Shown here piece after piece: positions 17,159 through 23,997 of a DNA stretch of 23,997 nt. Each line of letters opens with the position of its first letter. The first letter of the stretch is position 1. The notes under the pieces are model-generated. The model saw only the letters and a list, made by a program, of their open reading frames with translations. It searched no databases and was not told where the DNA came from. A program made the position numbers and the translations under genes. The stretch spans positions 1 through 23,997 of the forward strand of contig JAGYMO010000165.1 of NCBI GenBank assembly GCA_018400255.1, in the 5' to 3' direction. The DNA is from Deltaproteobacteria bacterium. GTDB lineage: Bacteria; Desulfobacterota; DSM-4660; Desulfatiglandales; B25-G16.

Positions 17159-17527
17159 TTGCAGGTTTTCATAGCAAGGTTGTTTACCTTAGACAAAAAT
17201 GAAAGATTATTAAAAAGCTCTGAGTTTCAAGCCGTAAAGAAAAATGGGGATAAATATTATACAAAAAATTTTTTAATAATCTTAAAACCGAACGGCCTGG
17301 AAAGAAGCAGGATAGGCATAACAATCCGCAAAAAAGAAGGAAATTCTGTAAAAAGAAACAGAATTAAGAGATTAATTAGAGAATTCTTTAGGCTCAATAA
17401 GAAAGAAATCCCAAAGGGATTCGACATCCTTATCGTCGCTTTAAAACAAGTTGATGGATATGGCCTTTCAAATATTACAGAGGAGTTAGGAGGCCCGCTA
17501 CTAAAAAATGATAGCCTCACTCATTAA
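17159..17527 (+). CDS. rnpA: Ribonuclease P protein component
   Basis: RnpA is the protein subunit of RNase P, which cuts the 5' leader from precursor tRNAs. The 122-residue frame has the opening LDKNERLLKSSEFQAV and the basic signature VKRNRIKRLIREFFR. Both are characteristic of the RNR motif that contacts the RNA. No ATG is available: the frame opens with TTG at 17159, and the family N-terminus suggests a second TTG at 17180 (MFTLDKNERL). The 17180 start would shorten the protein by 7 residues. The gene overlaps yidD by 20 bases, as is common. Confidence 0.92.
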   Translation: MQVFIARLFTLDKNERLLKSSEFQAVKKNGDKYYTKNFLIILKPNGLERSRIGITIRKKEGNSVKRNRIKRLIREFFRLNKKEIPKGFDILIVALKQVDGYGLSNITEELGGPLLKNDSLTH

Positions 17528-17738
17528 ACCACGATTTTATGTGCTTTTATTAATACGGCTCTATCAGTTAATCTTGTCGCCGATTCTGCCAAACTCTTGT
17601 CGCTTTACACCGACTTGTTCTGAATATGCCTTCCTTGCCATTCAAAAATACGGGGTAATAAAAGGAGGGTATCTCGCTGTAATCAGAATCCTTAAATGTC
17701 AACCGTTTCATCCAGGTGGATACGACCCGCTTGTATAG
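17508..17738 (+). CDS. yidD: Membrane protein insertion efficiency factor YidD
   Basis: YidD is a small membrane-associated protein that helps YidC-dependent insertion. The 76-residue sequence has an amphipathic N-terminal helix (LIKPRFYVLLLIRLYQLIL), then the family motif SCRFTPTCSEYA (residues 30-41) with the conserved Cys pair. It ends with HPGGYDPLV. The ATG overlaps the end of rnpA, and yidC follows about 75 bases later. Confidence 0.93.
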   Translation: MIASLIKPRFYVLLLIRLYQLILSPILPNSCRFTPTCSEYAFLAIQKYGVIKGGYLAVIRILKCQPFHPGGYDPLV

Positions 17739-17813
17739 AATTATCATCTCTTTGTTATCTATGGTCTTTTAAAATCATACTAATATCTTAATTGTTTAAT
17801 TGGGTATTTATTT

Positions 17814-19451
17814 ATGGATAAGCGAACATTAATGGCCTTAGTGCTTTCTTTCCTCGTTTTTCTTGTATGGTCTCTGTTATTTGGACCTGAGCCAAAACAA
17901 ACGCAGGAAGCCGATAGGCCGACTTATGAAGCAGACGAGCCGAAACAGACACCAAAGGAAGAACCCATAATGCCAGATTCAAAGGCGGAGCTCGTCTTCG
18001 AACATGAAAAAGACTTCAAAGACATTACAGTCGAAACTGACCTCTACGTTGCTGTACTGTCAGGTTCCGGACCTATTATAAAAAGTTTTAAATTAAAAAA
18101 TTACCGCTCCGACCTTGATAAAGACTCACCTTTAAAAGAATTAATTAATACAAAAAATAAAGACGACAGGGGTTTTTTCGTAGGGTTTTCCGGTGAAGAC
18201 CTATCCCTTCTAAGTGACTACAAGTACTCATTTAATGGCAAGGATATCGCGATAAAAAAAGGTGGCGGATCAGGGGAGGCAGTTTATAGATGGATGTCCC
18301 CGGAAGGCTTGGATATCCAAATAAAAGTTAGATTCTTCGGCGATGATTACAAAATAGGTTTATTGGCGATTATAGACAACGGCTCTAAGAAAAGTTTTGA
18401 TAATAATTTATCCTTAAACCTATCACATTTTCCTTTAAGCACAAAAAGAGGGTACGGTGTTTTTGAAGGTATGGGCCTTTACTCAAACGGGAGTCTAGAG
18501 CAGATAGATCTAAAAAAAATAAAGGATAAGCAATATTCAGAAAATATAACCTGGGTGGCCTATGAGGAACCCTACTTTATAAAGGCCATAGTTAATGAAG
18601 AATCGCAAAAGGCTTTTGTAAAAGGAGTCACATTACCAAACGGGGAAATAAATATATCCTACATTCCTTCCTTAAAGGTTAATCCGGGGGAGACACGAAC
18701 GGACGAATTTACCTTATTTTTTGGCCCGAAGGATATCTCCATACTAAAATCGTTGGACAGTAAGCTAGAAAAATCTATATACTTTGGGTGGTTTGACGTT
18801 ATTGCAAAACCAATACTGTACGCCCTGCGTTTTATAAATAAATATGTGTCTAACTACGGCGTCTCAATAATTATAGTAACCATAATTATTAAAATCTTAT
18901 TCTGGCCACTTACACATAAAAGCTACCAATCTATGAAGGAAATGCGTAAACTTCAACCTATGATGGCTAAGATAAGGGAGAAATACAAAAATAATAAGCA
19001 GGAAATGCAAAAGCAACTTATGAGTCTCTATAAAACTTATAAAATAAACCCAATGGGGGGCTGCTTGCCTATGATAGTCCAAATACCGGTTTTCTTCGCC
19101 CTCTATAAGGTTTTGCCAGGTTCAATAGAGCTAAGGCACGCCCCTTTTTTTCTCTGGATAAAAGACCTATCCGCGCCTGACAGGCTCTTCTCCTTTCCGT
19201 TTCAGATCCCGTTCATGTCGCCCCCGTATGGAATTCCAGTATTAACCCTAATAATGGGGGCGTCGATGTTTCTCCAGCAAAAGATGACACCCGTAGCAGG
19301 AGATCCGGCGCAGGCAAAAATGATGATGTTTCTGCCTATCATATTTACATTCTTATTTATTAACTTTCCCTCCGGGCTCGTGCTGTACTGGCTCGTAAAC
19401 AACTTACTTTCTATAGCCCAACAGTATAGAATTAATAAGCAAATTAGTTAA
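17814..19451 (+). CDS. yidC: Membrane protein insertase YidC
   Basis: YidC inserts proteins into the inner membrane, alone or with SecYEG. The 545-residue protein has an N-terminal membrane segment (about 7-24) and a large periplasmic beta-sandwich domain (about 50-325). The five-helix core begins near YGVSIIIVTIIIKILFWPLT and includes the positively charged hairpin MKEMRKLQPMMAKIREKY. NPMGGCLPMIVQIPVFFALY and FPSGLVLYWLVNNLLSIAQQ are family landmarks. This is the Gram-negative type, with the periplasmic domain present. It continues the rnpA-yidD run, and no strong ribosome-binding site is seen before its ATG. Confidence 0.96.
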   Translation: MDKRTLMALVLSFLVFLVWSLLFGPEPKQTQEADRPTYEADEPKQTPKEEPIMPDSKAELVFEHEKDFKDITVETDLYVAVLSGSGPIIKSFKLKNYRSDLDKDSPLKELINTKNKDDRGFFVGFSGEDLSLLSDYKYSFNGKDIAIKKGGGSGEAVYRWMSPEGLDIQIKVRFFGDDYKIGLLAIIDNGSKKSFDNNLSLNLSHFPLSTKRGYGVFEGMGLYSNGSLEQIDLKKIKDKQYSENITWVAYEEPYFIKAIVNEESQKAFVKGVTLPNGEINISYIPSLKVNPGETRTDEFTLFFGPKDISILKSLDSKLEKSIYFGWFDVIAKPILYALRFINKYVSNYGVSIIIVTIIIKILFWPLTHKSYQSMKEMRKLQPMMAKIREKYKNNKQEMQKQLMSLYKTYKINPMGGCLPMIVQIPVFFALYKVLPGSIELRHAPFFLWIKDLSAPDRLFSFPFQIPFMSPPYGIPVLTLIMGASMFLQQKMTPVAGDPAQAKMMMFLPIIFTFLFINFPSGLVLYWLVNNLLSIAQQYRINKQIS

Positions 19452-19599
19452 TATGCATATACAAGTTATATTAATTAGCTTTACTACTTTTTTGAAATAC
19501 ATATCCTATGGATTCATAAAAGATGATTAGATTGCATTCGAAAAGCTTGAAGCTTGCTGCCATGATAAATTGTTCTGTCAAGATTAGGGAGGAATAGAT

Positions 19600-20229
19600 A
19601 TGCCAACTATTGAAATCGAGGCTAAAACAACCGAGGATGCCATTGAGATGGCATGCAAACATTTTTCGTCAACGGAAGACGAGTTAAATATTGAAATTAT
19701 AGAAAACAAATCAACCAGTATATTTGGTATTGTGGGCAGCAGAAAGGTTAAAATAAAGGCAACACCAAAAACAGACAGTGCCGTTCTTATTGCCAGGGAT
19801 ATATTAGAAAAGATACTAGCATTAATGGTTGTAGATTCGGAGATCTCCGCAGAGAAAAAAGATAACACTATCTTTTTAAACATAAAGGGAAACGGCTCTG
19901 GTATATTAATAGGATACAAAGGCAAGACATTAGAGGCCTTGGAATTTATTGTTAATAAGGCGGTAAACAAGGCTTACGGGAAAAAGATTAGAGTGATAGT
20001 GGATTCAGAGAATTATAGACAAAAAAAAGAGGAGTCATTGAAGGACCTTGCTTTTAAAACAAGTGAGAAGGTTAAAAAAACAGGAAAGGTCGCAATCATA
20101 AACCCAAAAAGCCCCTATGACAGGAGGATAATACATTTGGCCCTCAAAGAAGACCCCTATGTTCAGACCAAAAGTAAAGGGGAGGGGCTGTTCAAAAAAA
20201 TACTTGTTATTCCAAAAAGAGGTAGTTAA
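19600..20229 (+). CDS. jag: Jag/KhpB RNA-binding protein
   Basis: Jag (KhpB) is a cytoplasmic RNA-binding protein linked to control of cell envelope and division genes. The 209-residue protein has the Jag_N module (about 1-52, IEIEAKTTEDAIEMA and IFGIVGSRKVKI). A KH domain follows, with GILIGYKGKTLEALEFIVNK at about residues 105-124. The C-terminal R3H domain contains NPKSPYDRRIIHLALKEDP near 168-186, where Arg and His of the R3H motif are kept. A strong GGGAGG site lies 8 bases before the ATG. It follows yidC by about 150 bases, the usual neighbour order. Confidence 0.94.
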   Translation: MPTIEIEAKTTEDAIEMACKHFSSTEDELNIEIIENKSTSIFGIVGSRKVKIKATPKTDSAVLIARDILEKILALMVVDSEISAEKKDNTIFLNIKGNGSGILIGYKGKTLEALEFIVNKAVNKAYGKKIRVIVDSENYRQKKEESLKDLAFKTSEKVKKTGKVAIINPKSPYDRRIIHLALKEDPYVQTKSKGEGLFKKILVIPKRGS

Positions 20230-20746
20230 AAATTTATATTCTTTAAAAGCTGATATTTTTAAAACCTTAGAGACCTATTTGGTGGAGCGCCACGGGCAAG
20301 CTCGTGGTACCACCTGGTTTCGCCGATTCGCTTCGCGAACGGCGGGGCTTAGTTGCGCGACATCCCGACTATAGGCGTATTCATCCACGGCTAAAGCCGT
20401 AGCTTTCTGCGGTCGGGGTAAATTACCGTGGCTTAATTGAGAAGGATTGGATTATATGGAATAAGGGAGAAATATAATCTTCTCGTTCCGTAGCGCAAAA
20501 ACGACATACAATAAATTGGAAGCCTGATTCTCTTATTTTAACCCCCTTTTCTAAGATAAAACCCTTCCGTTGCTATGCCCAGCCATGTCGCTCAGCCGAT
20601 ATTTCAGATAAGACTCTTGGCTGGGAATTCTCGAAAATTACAGCGACGTAAAAACCTTTTGTAGCAGTGTTTGTACCTCTATCCCGTAAAAAAATAGGGT
20701 TTGTTTCATTTCCTTTAGAGTAAACCATGTTTTGAGTGTTTAGATT
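20230..20746. other. Spacer between jag and mnmE
   Basis: A 517-base spacer. Its first third holds GC-rich palindromes (20281-20430) that contrast with the AT-rich surroundings and are listed separately. The rest includes an 8-base inverted repeat, CCCAGCCA (20578-20585) and TGGCTGGG (20618-20625). No coding frame of substance was found, and no transposase gene or fragment was recognised. Confidence 0.5.
20281..20430. mobile_element. Structured IS200/IS605-like end or MITE remnant
   Basis: Three hairpins stand in a row. The first has an outer arm GGTGG (20281-20285) with CCACC (20310-20314) and an inner CCACGGGC/GCTCGTGG pair separated by AA (20290-20307). The second is CGCCG-A-TTCGC, loop TTC, GCGAA-CGGCG (20321-20344). 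The third is ACGGCT-AA-AGCCGT (20387-20400), nested in CCCGAC (20364-20369) and GTCGGG (20412-20417). The CCACGGCTAAAGCCGT pattern is typical, from memory, of IS200/IS605-family ends and related MITEs. No transposase gene is present. The exact boundaries are unknown. Confidence 0.45.
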
Positions 20747-22132
20747 ATGCGATTCAACGATGATACCATAACGGCTATTTCAACTCCTATAGGTATAGGA
20801 GGAATAGGAATAATCCGGATTAGCGGGAACGATGCGGAGGATATCGCAAAAAGAATATTTAAATCAAAAAAAAAGGCAAATTCCTTTAAAAACTTTCACC
20901 TCCATTTAGGAAATATAGTCGATCCGAAAACCAATATATTTATAGACGAAGTGCTTCTTTCTGTTATGCGTGCCCCTTTTTCGTATACAAGGGAAACTGT
21001 CGTAGAAATTAATTCTCACAGTGGTTATGTAATACTATCACATATACTTCAAATTATCCTTCAAAGCGGCGCCAGACTAGCCGAGCCGGGAGAGTTTACG
21101 TTTCGGGCCTTTTTAAACGGTAGAATTGACTTAACCCAGGCCGAGGCGATTGTCGATCTTATAAACGCTAAGTCTGATAAATCACTAAAATTTTCCGTAG
21201 AGCAACTTAACGGGAGCTTAAAAAGCCATATAAAAACGACTAACACGAAAGTCACTCATATATTAGCTCAAATAGAAGCCTCTATAGATTTTCCTGCAGA
21301 AGTATCAACGGCGGGTTTAAATGCAACCATTATAGACTATATAAAAACAAATATACTTAGACCTCTTAAGGTAATAGCGGATTCTTATAAACAAAGAAAA
21401 ATATTATATGAGGGTCTAAACGCCGCCATAGTCGGCAGGGTTAATGTAGGTAAATCAAGTATCTTAAATAGGCTATTACAGGAGGAGCGCGCTATTGTAA
21501 CACCAGTGCCAGGGACAACGAGGGATATAATAGAGGGCACTACTAGCATAAAAGGTATTCCAATTAAATTTATAGACACGGCCGGTATTCGAAAAGTGAG
21601 TGGTATAATTGAACAAAGAGGCGTTGGTTTAACAAAAACTCAAATTAAAAAAGCTGACCTTATTCTTTTTGTAGTGGACCAAAGCAGGGTCCTGAATGAA
21701 TATGACCTTTATTTATTAAATGAAATAAAGGAAAGGATCTTTATTTTAGTTATAAACAAAATAGACTTACCTACTAGACTGTCGAATAAAAAAATAGATT
21801 CTACTTTTGCAGGCTTGTCGATAGTTAAAGTTTCAGCGCTGACTGGCAAGGGTTTTTCCGCCCTCGCCGATGCAATATTTTCAAAGATAATGGAGGATAA
21901 AAAGGATATAAACAACGAATCCATTATGCCAAATCTCAGGCATAAGGTACTCTTAGACCAAGCTATTAAACACCTAAAAAAGATTATTATGAATTTAAAG
22001 GCCGATATACCGTTAGAGTTTATCGCTGAGGACCTCTATCATGTTAAAGACAACTTAAACGAGATAACAGGGGAGAAAGTTGATGATGATATTTTAACGG
22101 ACATATTTAACACCTTTTGTATCGGAAAATAG
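20747..22132 (+). CDS. mnmE: tRNA modification GTPase MnmE
   Basis: MnmE, with MnmG, installs the cmnm5 (and derived) modification at the wobble uridine of certain tRNAs. The 461-residue protein opens with DTITAISTPIGIGGIGIIRI and the folate-binding N-terminal domain (about 1-118). Helical arms carry EAEAIVDLINAKS-like sequence (AEAIVDLINAKSD). The G domain has GRVNVGKSS (about 224-232), PGTTRDIIEG, DTAGIRK and NKIDL. The final FCIGK tail holds the catalytic Cys458. All catalytic motifs are intact. It is the last gene of the conserved rpmH-rnpA-yidD-yidC-jag-mnmE block. No strong ribosome-binding site is seen. Confidence 0.96.
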   Translation: MRFNDDTITAISTPIGIGGIGIIRISGNDAEDIAKRIFKSKKKANSFKNFHLHLGNIVDPKTNIFIDEVLLSVMRAPFSYTRETVVEINSHSGYVILSHILQIILQSGARLAEPGEFTFRAFLNGRIDLTQAEAIVDLINAKSDKSLKFSVEQLNGSLKSHIKTTNTKVTHILAQIEASIDFPAEVSTAGLNATIIDYIKTNILRPLKVIADSYKQRKILYEGLNAAIVGRVNVGKSSILNRLLQEERAIVTPVPGTTRDIIEGTTSIKGIPIKFIDTAGIRKVSGIIEQRGVGLTKTQIKKADLILFVVDQSRVLNEYDLYLLNEIKERIFILVINKIDLPTRLSNKKIDSTFAGLSIVKVSALTGKGFSALADAIFSKIMEDKKDINNESIMPNLRHKVLLDQAIKHLKKIIMNLKADIPLEFIAEDLYHVKDNLNEITGEKVDDDILTDIFNTFCIGK

Positions 22133-22478
22133 ACCTGCTTACAATCATTATTTAAAGCTTATTTTAAGTAATTTATATTTAATATGGTTAACAAATTTAT
22201 TGTAAACTTAGGCCTAATAATATATATTACAAAAATAAGTAAAAACGCTCACAGGGCCTTAAACCACAGGATATTTCTTTACGTCCCTTTCTTCGCCACC
22301 ATGTAAAGGATTATGTCCATTTAAGAGTAAGATTTTATTTATAAATTTGTGTAGCATTATACACTTCGTTATTATTAATTATATTCATGTATTAGCTTGT
22401 AAGTTACAGGGAACAAAAAAGCTAATTAATGCCTATATATCAGGCGTTCTATTTATTATTAACAATTAAGGAGGAAGT
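22133..22478. other. AT-rich spacer between mnmE and the acyl-CoA dehydrogenase gene
   Basis: A 346-base, strongly AT-rich spacer. It contains a perfect palindrome TTAGGCCTAA (22208-22217) and an inverted pair ATTAGCTT (22391-22398) and AAGCTAAT (22419-22426), about 50 bases before the next gene. A short GCCT/AGGC pair (22431-22445) follows. These could be operator or terminator elements. No coding frame is convincing. Confidence 0.4.
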
Positions 22479-23642
22479 ATGGATTTCAAATTATCTGATG
22501 AACTACAAATGCTGAAAGATACAGTACGTGATTTTGTAGATGAAAAAGTTGCACCCTTTGCAGATGAGTGGGAGGAAAATCATTATTTTCCTTACAAGGA
22601 GGCCATTAAACCTATGGCCGATTTAGGTTTTTTTGGTACGGTAATTCCAGAGGAGTATGGTGGAAATAATATGGGCTGGCTAGCCGCGATTATTCTGACC
22701 GAAGAGATAGCCCGGGGTTTAAGTGCCTTAAGAGTGCAAATGAATATGCAAACAACTGGAATGGCTTATACTATATATCATTACGGGGATGAGCAGTTAA
22801 CAAAAAAATATGTACCAAAATTAGTAAATGCTGATCATGTTGGAGCCTTTGCAATGACGGAGCCGAACGCAGGCTCTGACGTTATGTCTATGAAAACGAC
22901 AGCAGAGGATAAAGGGGATCACTGGCTTATAAATGGCTATAAGACATGGATATCGAATGCCAGCGTCGCGGATGTAATAATATGCTACGCTTATACAAAT
23001 AGAGAGCTTAAATCAAAGGGTTTATCCGCATTTGTAGTTGAGGTTAAAAATTTTAACGGAATCACTACTACGGATTTAGACAAGACCGGAACTCACTCAA
23101 CACCAACCGGTGAAATTATATTAGAAAACACCAAGGTTCCTAAGGAAAACATTATAGGAAAACCTGGAGATGGTGTTAAAATCATCTTTGGCTCGTTGGC
23201 AAATTCTCGTTTATCCTGCGCTGCTGGAGGCGTTGGTTTAGCCCAGGCTTGTTTAGACTCGGTAACGAAATACGCTATGGAGAGGGAGCAGTTCGGACAA
23301 CCAATAGGAACATTTCAGATGAACCAAGATATGATTGCGCAAATGGTTTCAGAGATAGAAGCCGCAAGATTGTCGTGTTATAGGGCGGCATGGCAAAAAG
23401 ACCAGGGTATGTTAGGTAATAATATGGAGGTAGCTCAGGCTAAATATTTAGCAGGTGAGATAGTCTATAAGGCTTCAAGGTATGCCATGAGCATTTTGGG
23501 CGCTTACGGTTACTCAACTGAGTATCCGGTAGCCCGCTACTACAGAGACGCACCACCTTATGGTATGGTGGAAGGGTCAACTAATATATGTAAATTTATC
23601 ATAGCACAGGATCAACTCGGTATAAGAAAGGCAAACAGGTAA
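22479..23642 (+). CDS. Acyl-CoA dehydrogenase, glutaryl-CoA dehydrogenase (non-decarboxylating) type
   Basis: This FAD enzyme oxidises an acyl-CoA at the alpha-beta bond and passes electrons to ETF. The 387-residue protein shows the family landmarks: AFAMTEPNAGSD (residues 123-134), KTWISNA (155-161), and the catalytic base Glu365 in MVEGSTNICK. It resembles, from memory, the Desulfococcus glutaryl-CoA dehydrogenase that stops at glutaconyl-CoA: SALRVQ (82-87) in place of the human YRSAMSVQ segment, and Val364 before the Glu where the decarboxylating human enzyme has Tyr. So the substrate is probably glutaryl-CoA or another dicarboxyl or cyclic acyl-CoA. A GGAGG site lies 5 bases before the ATG. 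No ETF gene is adjacent. Confidence 0.85.
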   Translation: MDFKLSDELQMLKDTVRDFVDEKVAPFADEWEENHYFPYKEAIKPMADLGFFGTVIPEEYGGNNMGWLAAIILTEEIARGLSALRVQMNMQTTGMAYTIYHYGDEQLTKKYVPKLVNADHVGAFAMTEPNAGSDVMSMKTTAEDKGDHWLINGYKTWISNASVADVIICYAYTNRELKSKGLSAFVVEVKNFNGITTTDLDKTGTHSTPTGEIILENTKVPKENIIGKPGDGVKIIFGSLANSRLSCAAGGVGLAQACLDSVTKYAMEREQFGQPIGTFQMNQDMIAQMVSEIEAARLSCYRAAWQKDQGMLGNNMEVAQAKYLAGEIVYKASRYAMSILGAYGYSTEYPVARYYRDAPPYGMVEGSTNICKFIIAQDQLGIRKANR

Positions 23643-23667
23643 GACTTATATAAATCAATACCTTTAT

Positions 23668-23710
23668 TTAGGGGTAAAAATTAAAAATACGATTAATATT
23701 TTACCCCTAA
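23668..23710. terminator. Inverted repeat after the acyl-CoA dehydrogenase gene, possible terminator
   Basis: TTAGGGGTAAAA (23668-23679) and TTTTACCCCTAA (23699-23710) are perfect 12-base arms around a 19-base loop, 26 bases beyond the stop. They would pair in either transcript. No T-run follows on the + strand, so it is not a classical Rho-independent terminator. Confidence 0.5.
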
Positions 23711-23794
23711 TAACAACAAAAACATCTTACATAGCTCACGATTAGATCCAGCCGAAATTTTCGTTATTGACCCGATCTATACCTTGTTGTTATT
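23709..23794. repeat. Nested inverted repeat
   Basis: AATAACAACAA (23709-23719) and TTGTTGTTATT (23784-23794) are perfect 11-base arms. Between them are TAGATC (23743-23748) with GATCTA (23774-23779), and CGAAA-T-TTTCG (23753-23763), so three nested pairings share one centre. The first arm overlaps the preceding inverted repeat by two bases. Confidence 0.5.
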
Positions 23795-23836
23795 TGCTAT
23801 TAAAGGATTAAGGTAACTCCTTTAAAAAGTCAACTA

Positions 23837-23855
23837 CTATCCCTAAAAGGGATAG
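23837..23855. repeat. Short hairpin CTATCCC-TAAAA-GGGATAG
   Basis: Perfect 7-base arms (23837-23843 and 23849-23855) flank a 5-base loop, TAAAA. It could be a termination or pausing structure on either strand. Confidence 0.5.
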
Positions 23856-23864
23856 CTTGAGGGT

Positions 23865-23920
23865 CAAAGGCACACAGGCACAGAGTTTTTGAGACGCATT
23901 ATTTCTTCTTTGTGCCTTTG
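23865..23920. repeat. Inverted CAAAGGCACA pair
   Basis: CAAAGGCACA (23865-23874) and TGTGCCTTTG (23911-23920) are perfect 10-base arms. Both are set in GGCACA/GGCAAA-type repeats, and the downstream sequence to 23940 repeats a similar theme. The style resembles low-complexity intergenic repeats known from other deltaproteobacterial genomes (remembered impression). Confidence 0.45.
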
Positions 23921-23997
23921 CCACCTTGCCCCTTTGTGACGTAATCAGATAAAATTAGTAAACTAAGGTATTCGCCTCTCGATTCCCGACGATACAT

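Larger units (their letters stand above)
23643..23997. other. Gene-free end of window rich in inverted repeats
   Basis: The last 355 bases hold no convincing coding frame. They carry four inverted repeats listed separately (23668-23710, 23709-23794, 23837-23855, 23865-23920). The segment may be the terminal region of the acyl-CoA dehydrogenase transcript plus repeated intergenic elements. The next gene is outside the window. Confidence 0.5.

Noticed and set aside
20159..20374. Frame overlapping the end of jag and the palindrome element, as a possible transposase fragment
   Set aside because: Its translation shows no TnpA or TnpB motif; it merely reads through the hairpins.
23865..23940. Possible CRISPR-like repeat at the right edge
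   Set aside because: The GGCACA/GGCAAA units are short, irregular and inverted, with no regular repeat-spacer pattern and no cas genes in the window.

Overview
The window is AT-rich bacterial chromosome and looks like an anaerobic Desulfobacterota (deltaproteobacterial) or closely related genome. Three things point that way: the order zapB-like, zapA, 6S RNA, rny; the order rpmH, rnpA, yidD, yidC, jag, mnmE; and an acyl-CoA dehydrogenase that closely resembles the non-decarboxylating glutaryl-CoA dehydrogenase of Desulfococcus. A nine-gene V/A-type ATPase operon fits an anaerobe. The lineage is inferred from gene order and remembered family sequences only.

Layout. Bases 1-3383 (+ strand): a structured leader without genes, a 49-residue membrane peptide, queG (tRNA queuosine maturation), and a 558-residue protein that is a highly divergent relative of class II fructose-1,6-bisphosphatase (GlpX). 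Bases 3585-7441 (- strand): a membrane/coiled-coil protein of unknown function, rny (RNase Y), 6S RNA, zapA and a ZapB-like coiled coil behind a good sigma70-type promoter, and a small membrane ORF that closes the ATPase operon. Bases 7444-16101 (- strand): the V-type ATPase operon, transcribed G/H-I-K-E-C-F-A-B-D, tightly packed with start/stop overlaps. Its K (rotor ring) subunit keeps every sodium ligand known from Enterococcus hirae NtpK, so the enzyme is predicted to be Na+-coupled. A bactofilin gene lies just upstream on the same strand. Bases 16621-16977 form the divergent spacer to the + strand block rpmH-rnpA-yidD-yidC-jag (16978-20229).

Between jag and mnmE is a 517-base spacer with GC-rich palindromes that look like the end of an IS200/IS605-type element without a transposase. 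After mnmE (20747-22132) come a 346-base AT-rich spacer, the acyl-CoA dehydrogenase gene (22479-23642), and a terminal 355 bases packed with inverted repeats.

The genes are mostly housekeeping: ribosome and tRNA (L34, RNase P protein, MnmE, QueG), membrane protein insertion (YidC/YidD/Jag), RNA turnover and global transcription control (RNase Y, 6S RNA), division (ZapA/ZapB-like) and ion energetics (V-ATPase). The least described items are the GlpX-like protein, the small membrane ORFs at 365-514 and 7214-7441, and the coiled-coil membrane protein at 3585-4355. I found no CRISPR array, phage module, toxin-antitoxin pair, tRNA or rRNA.
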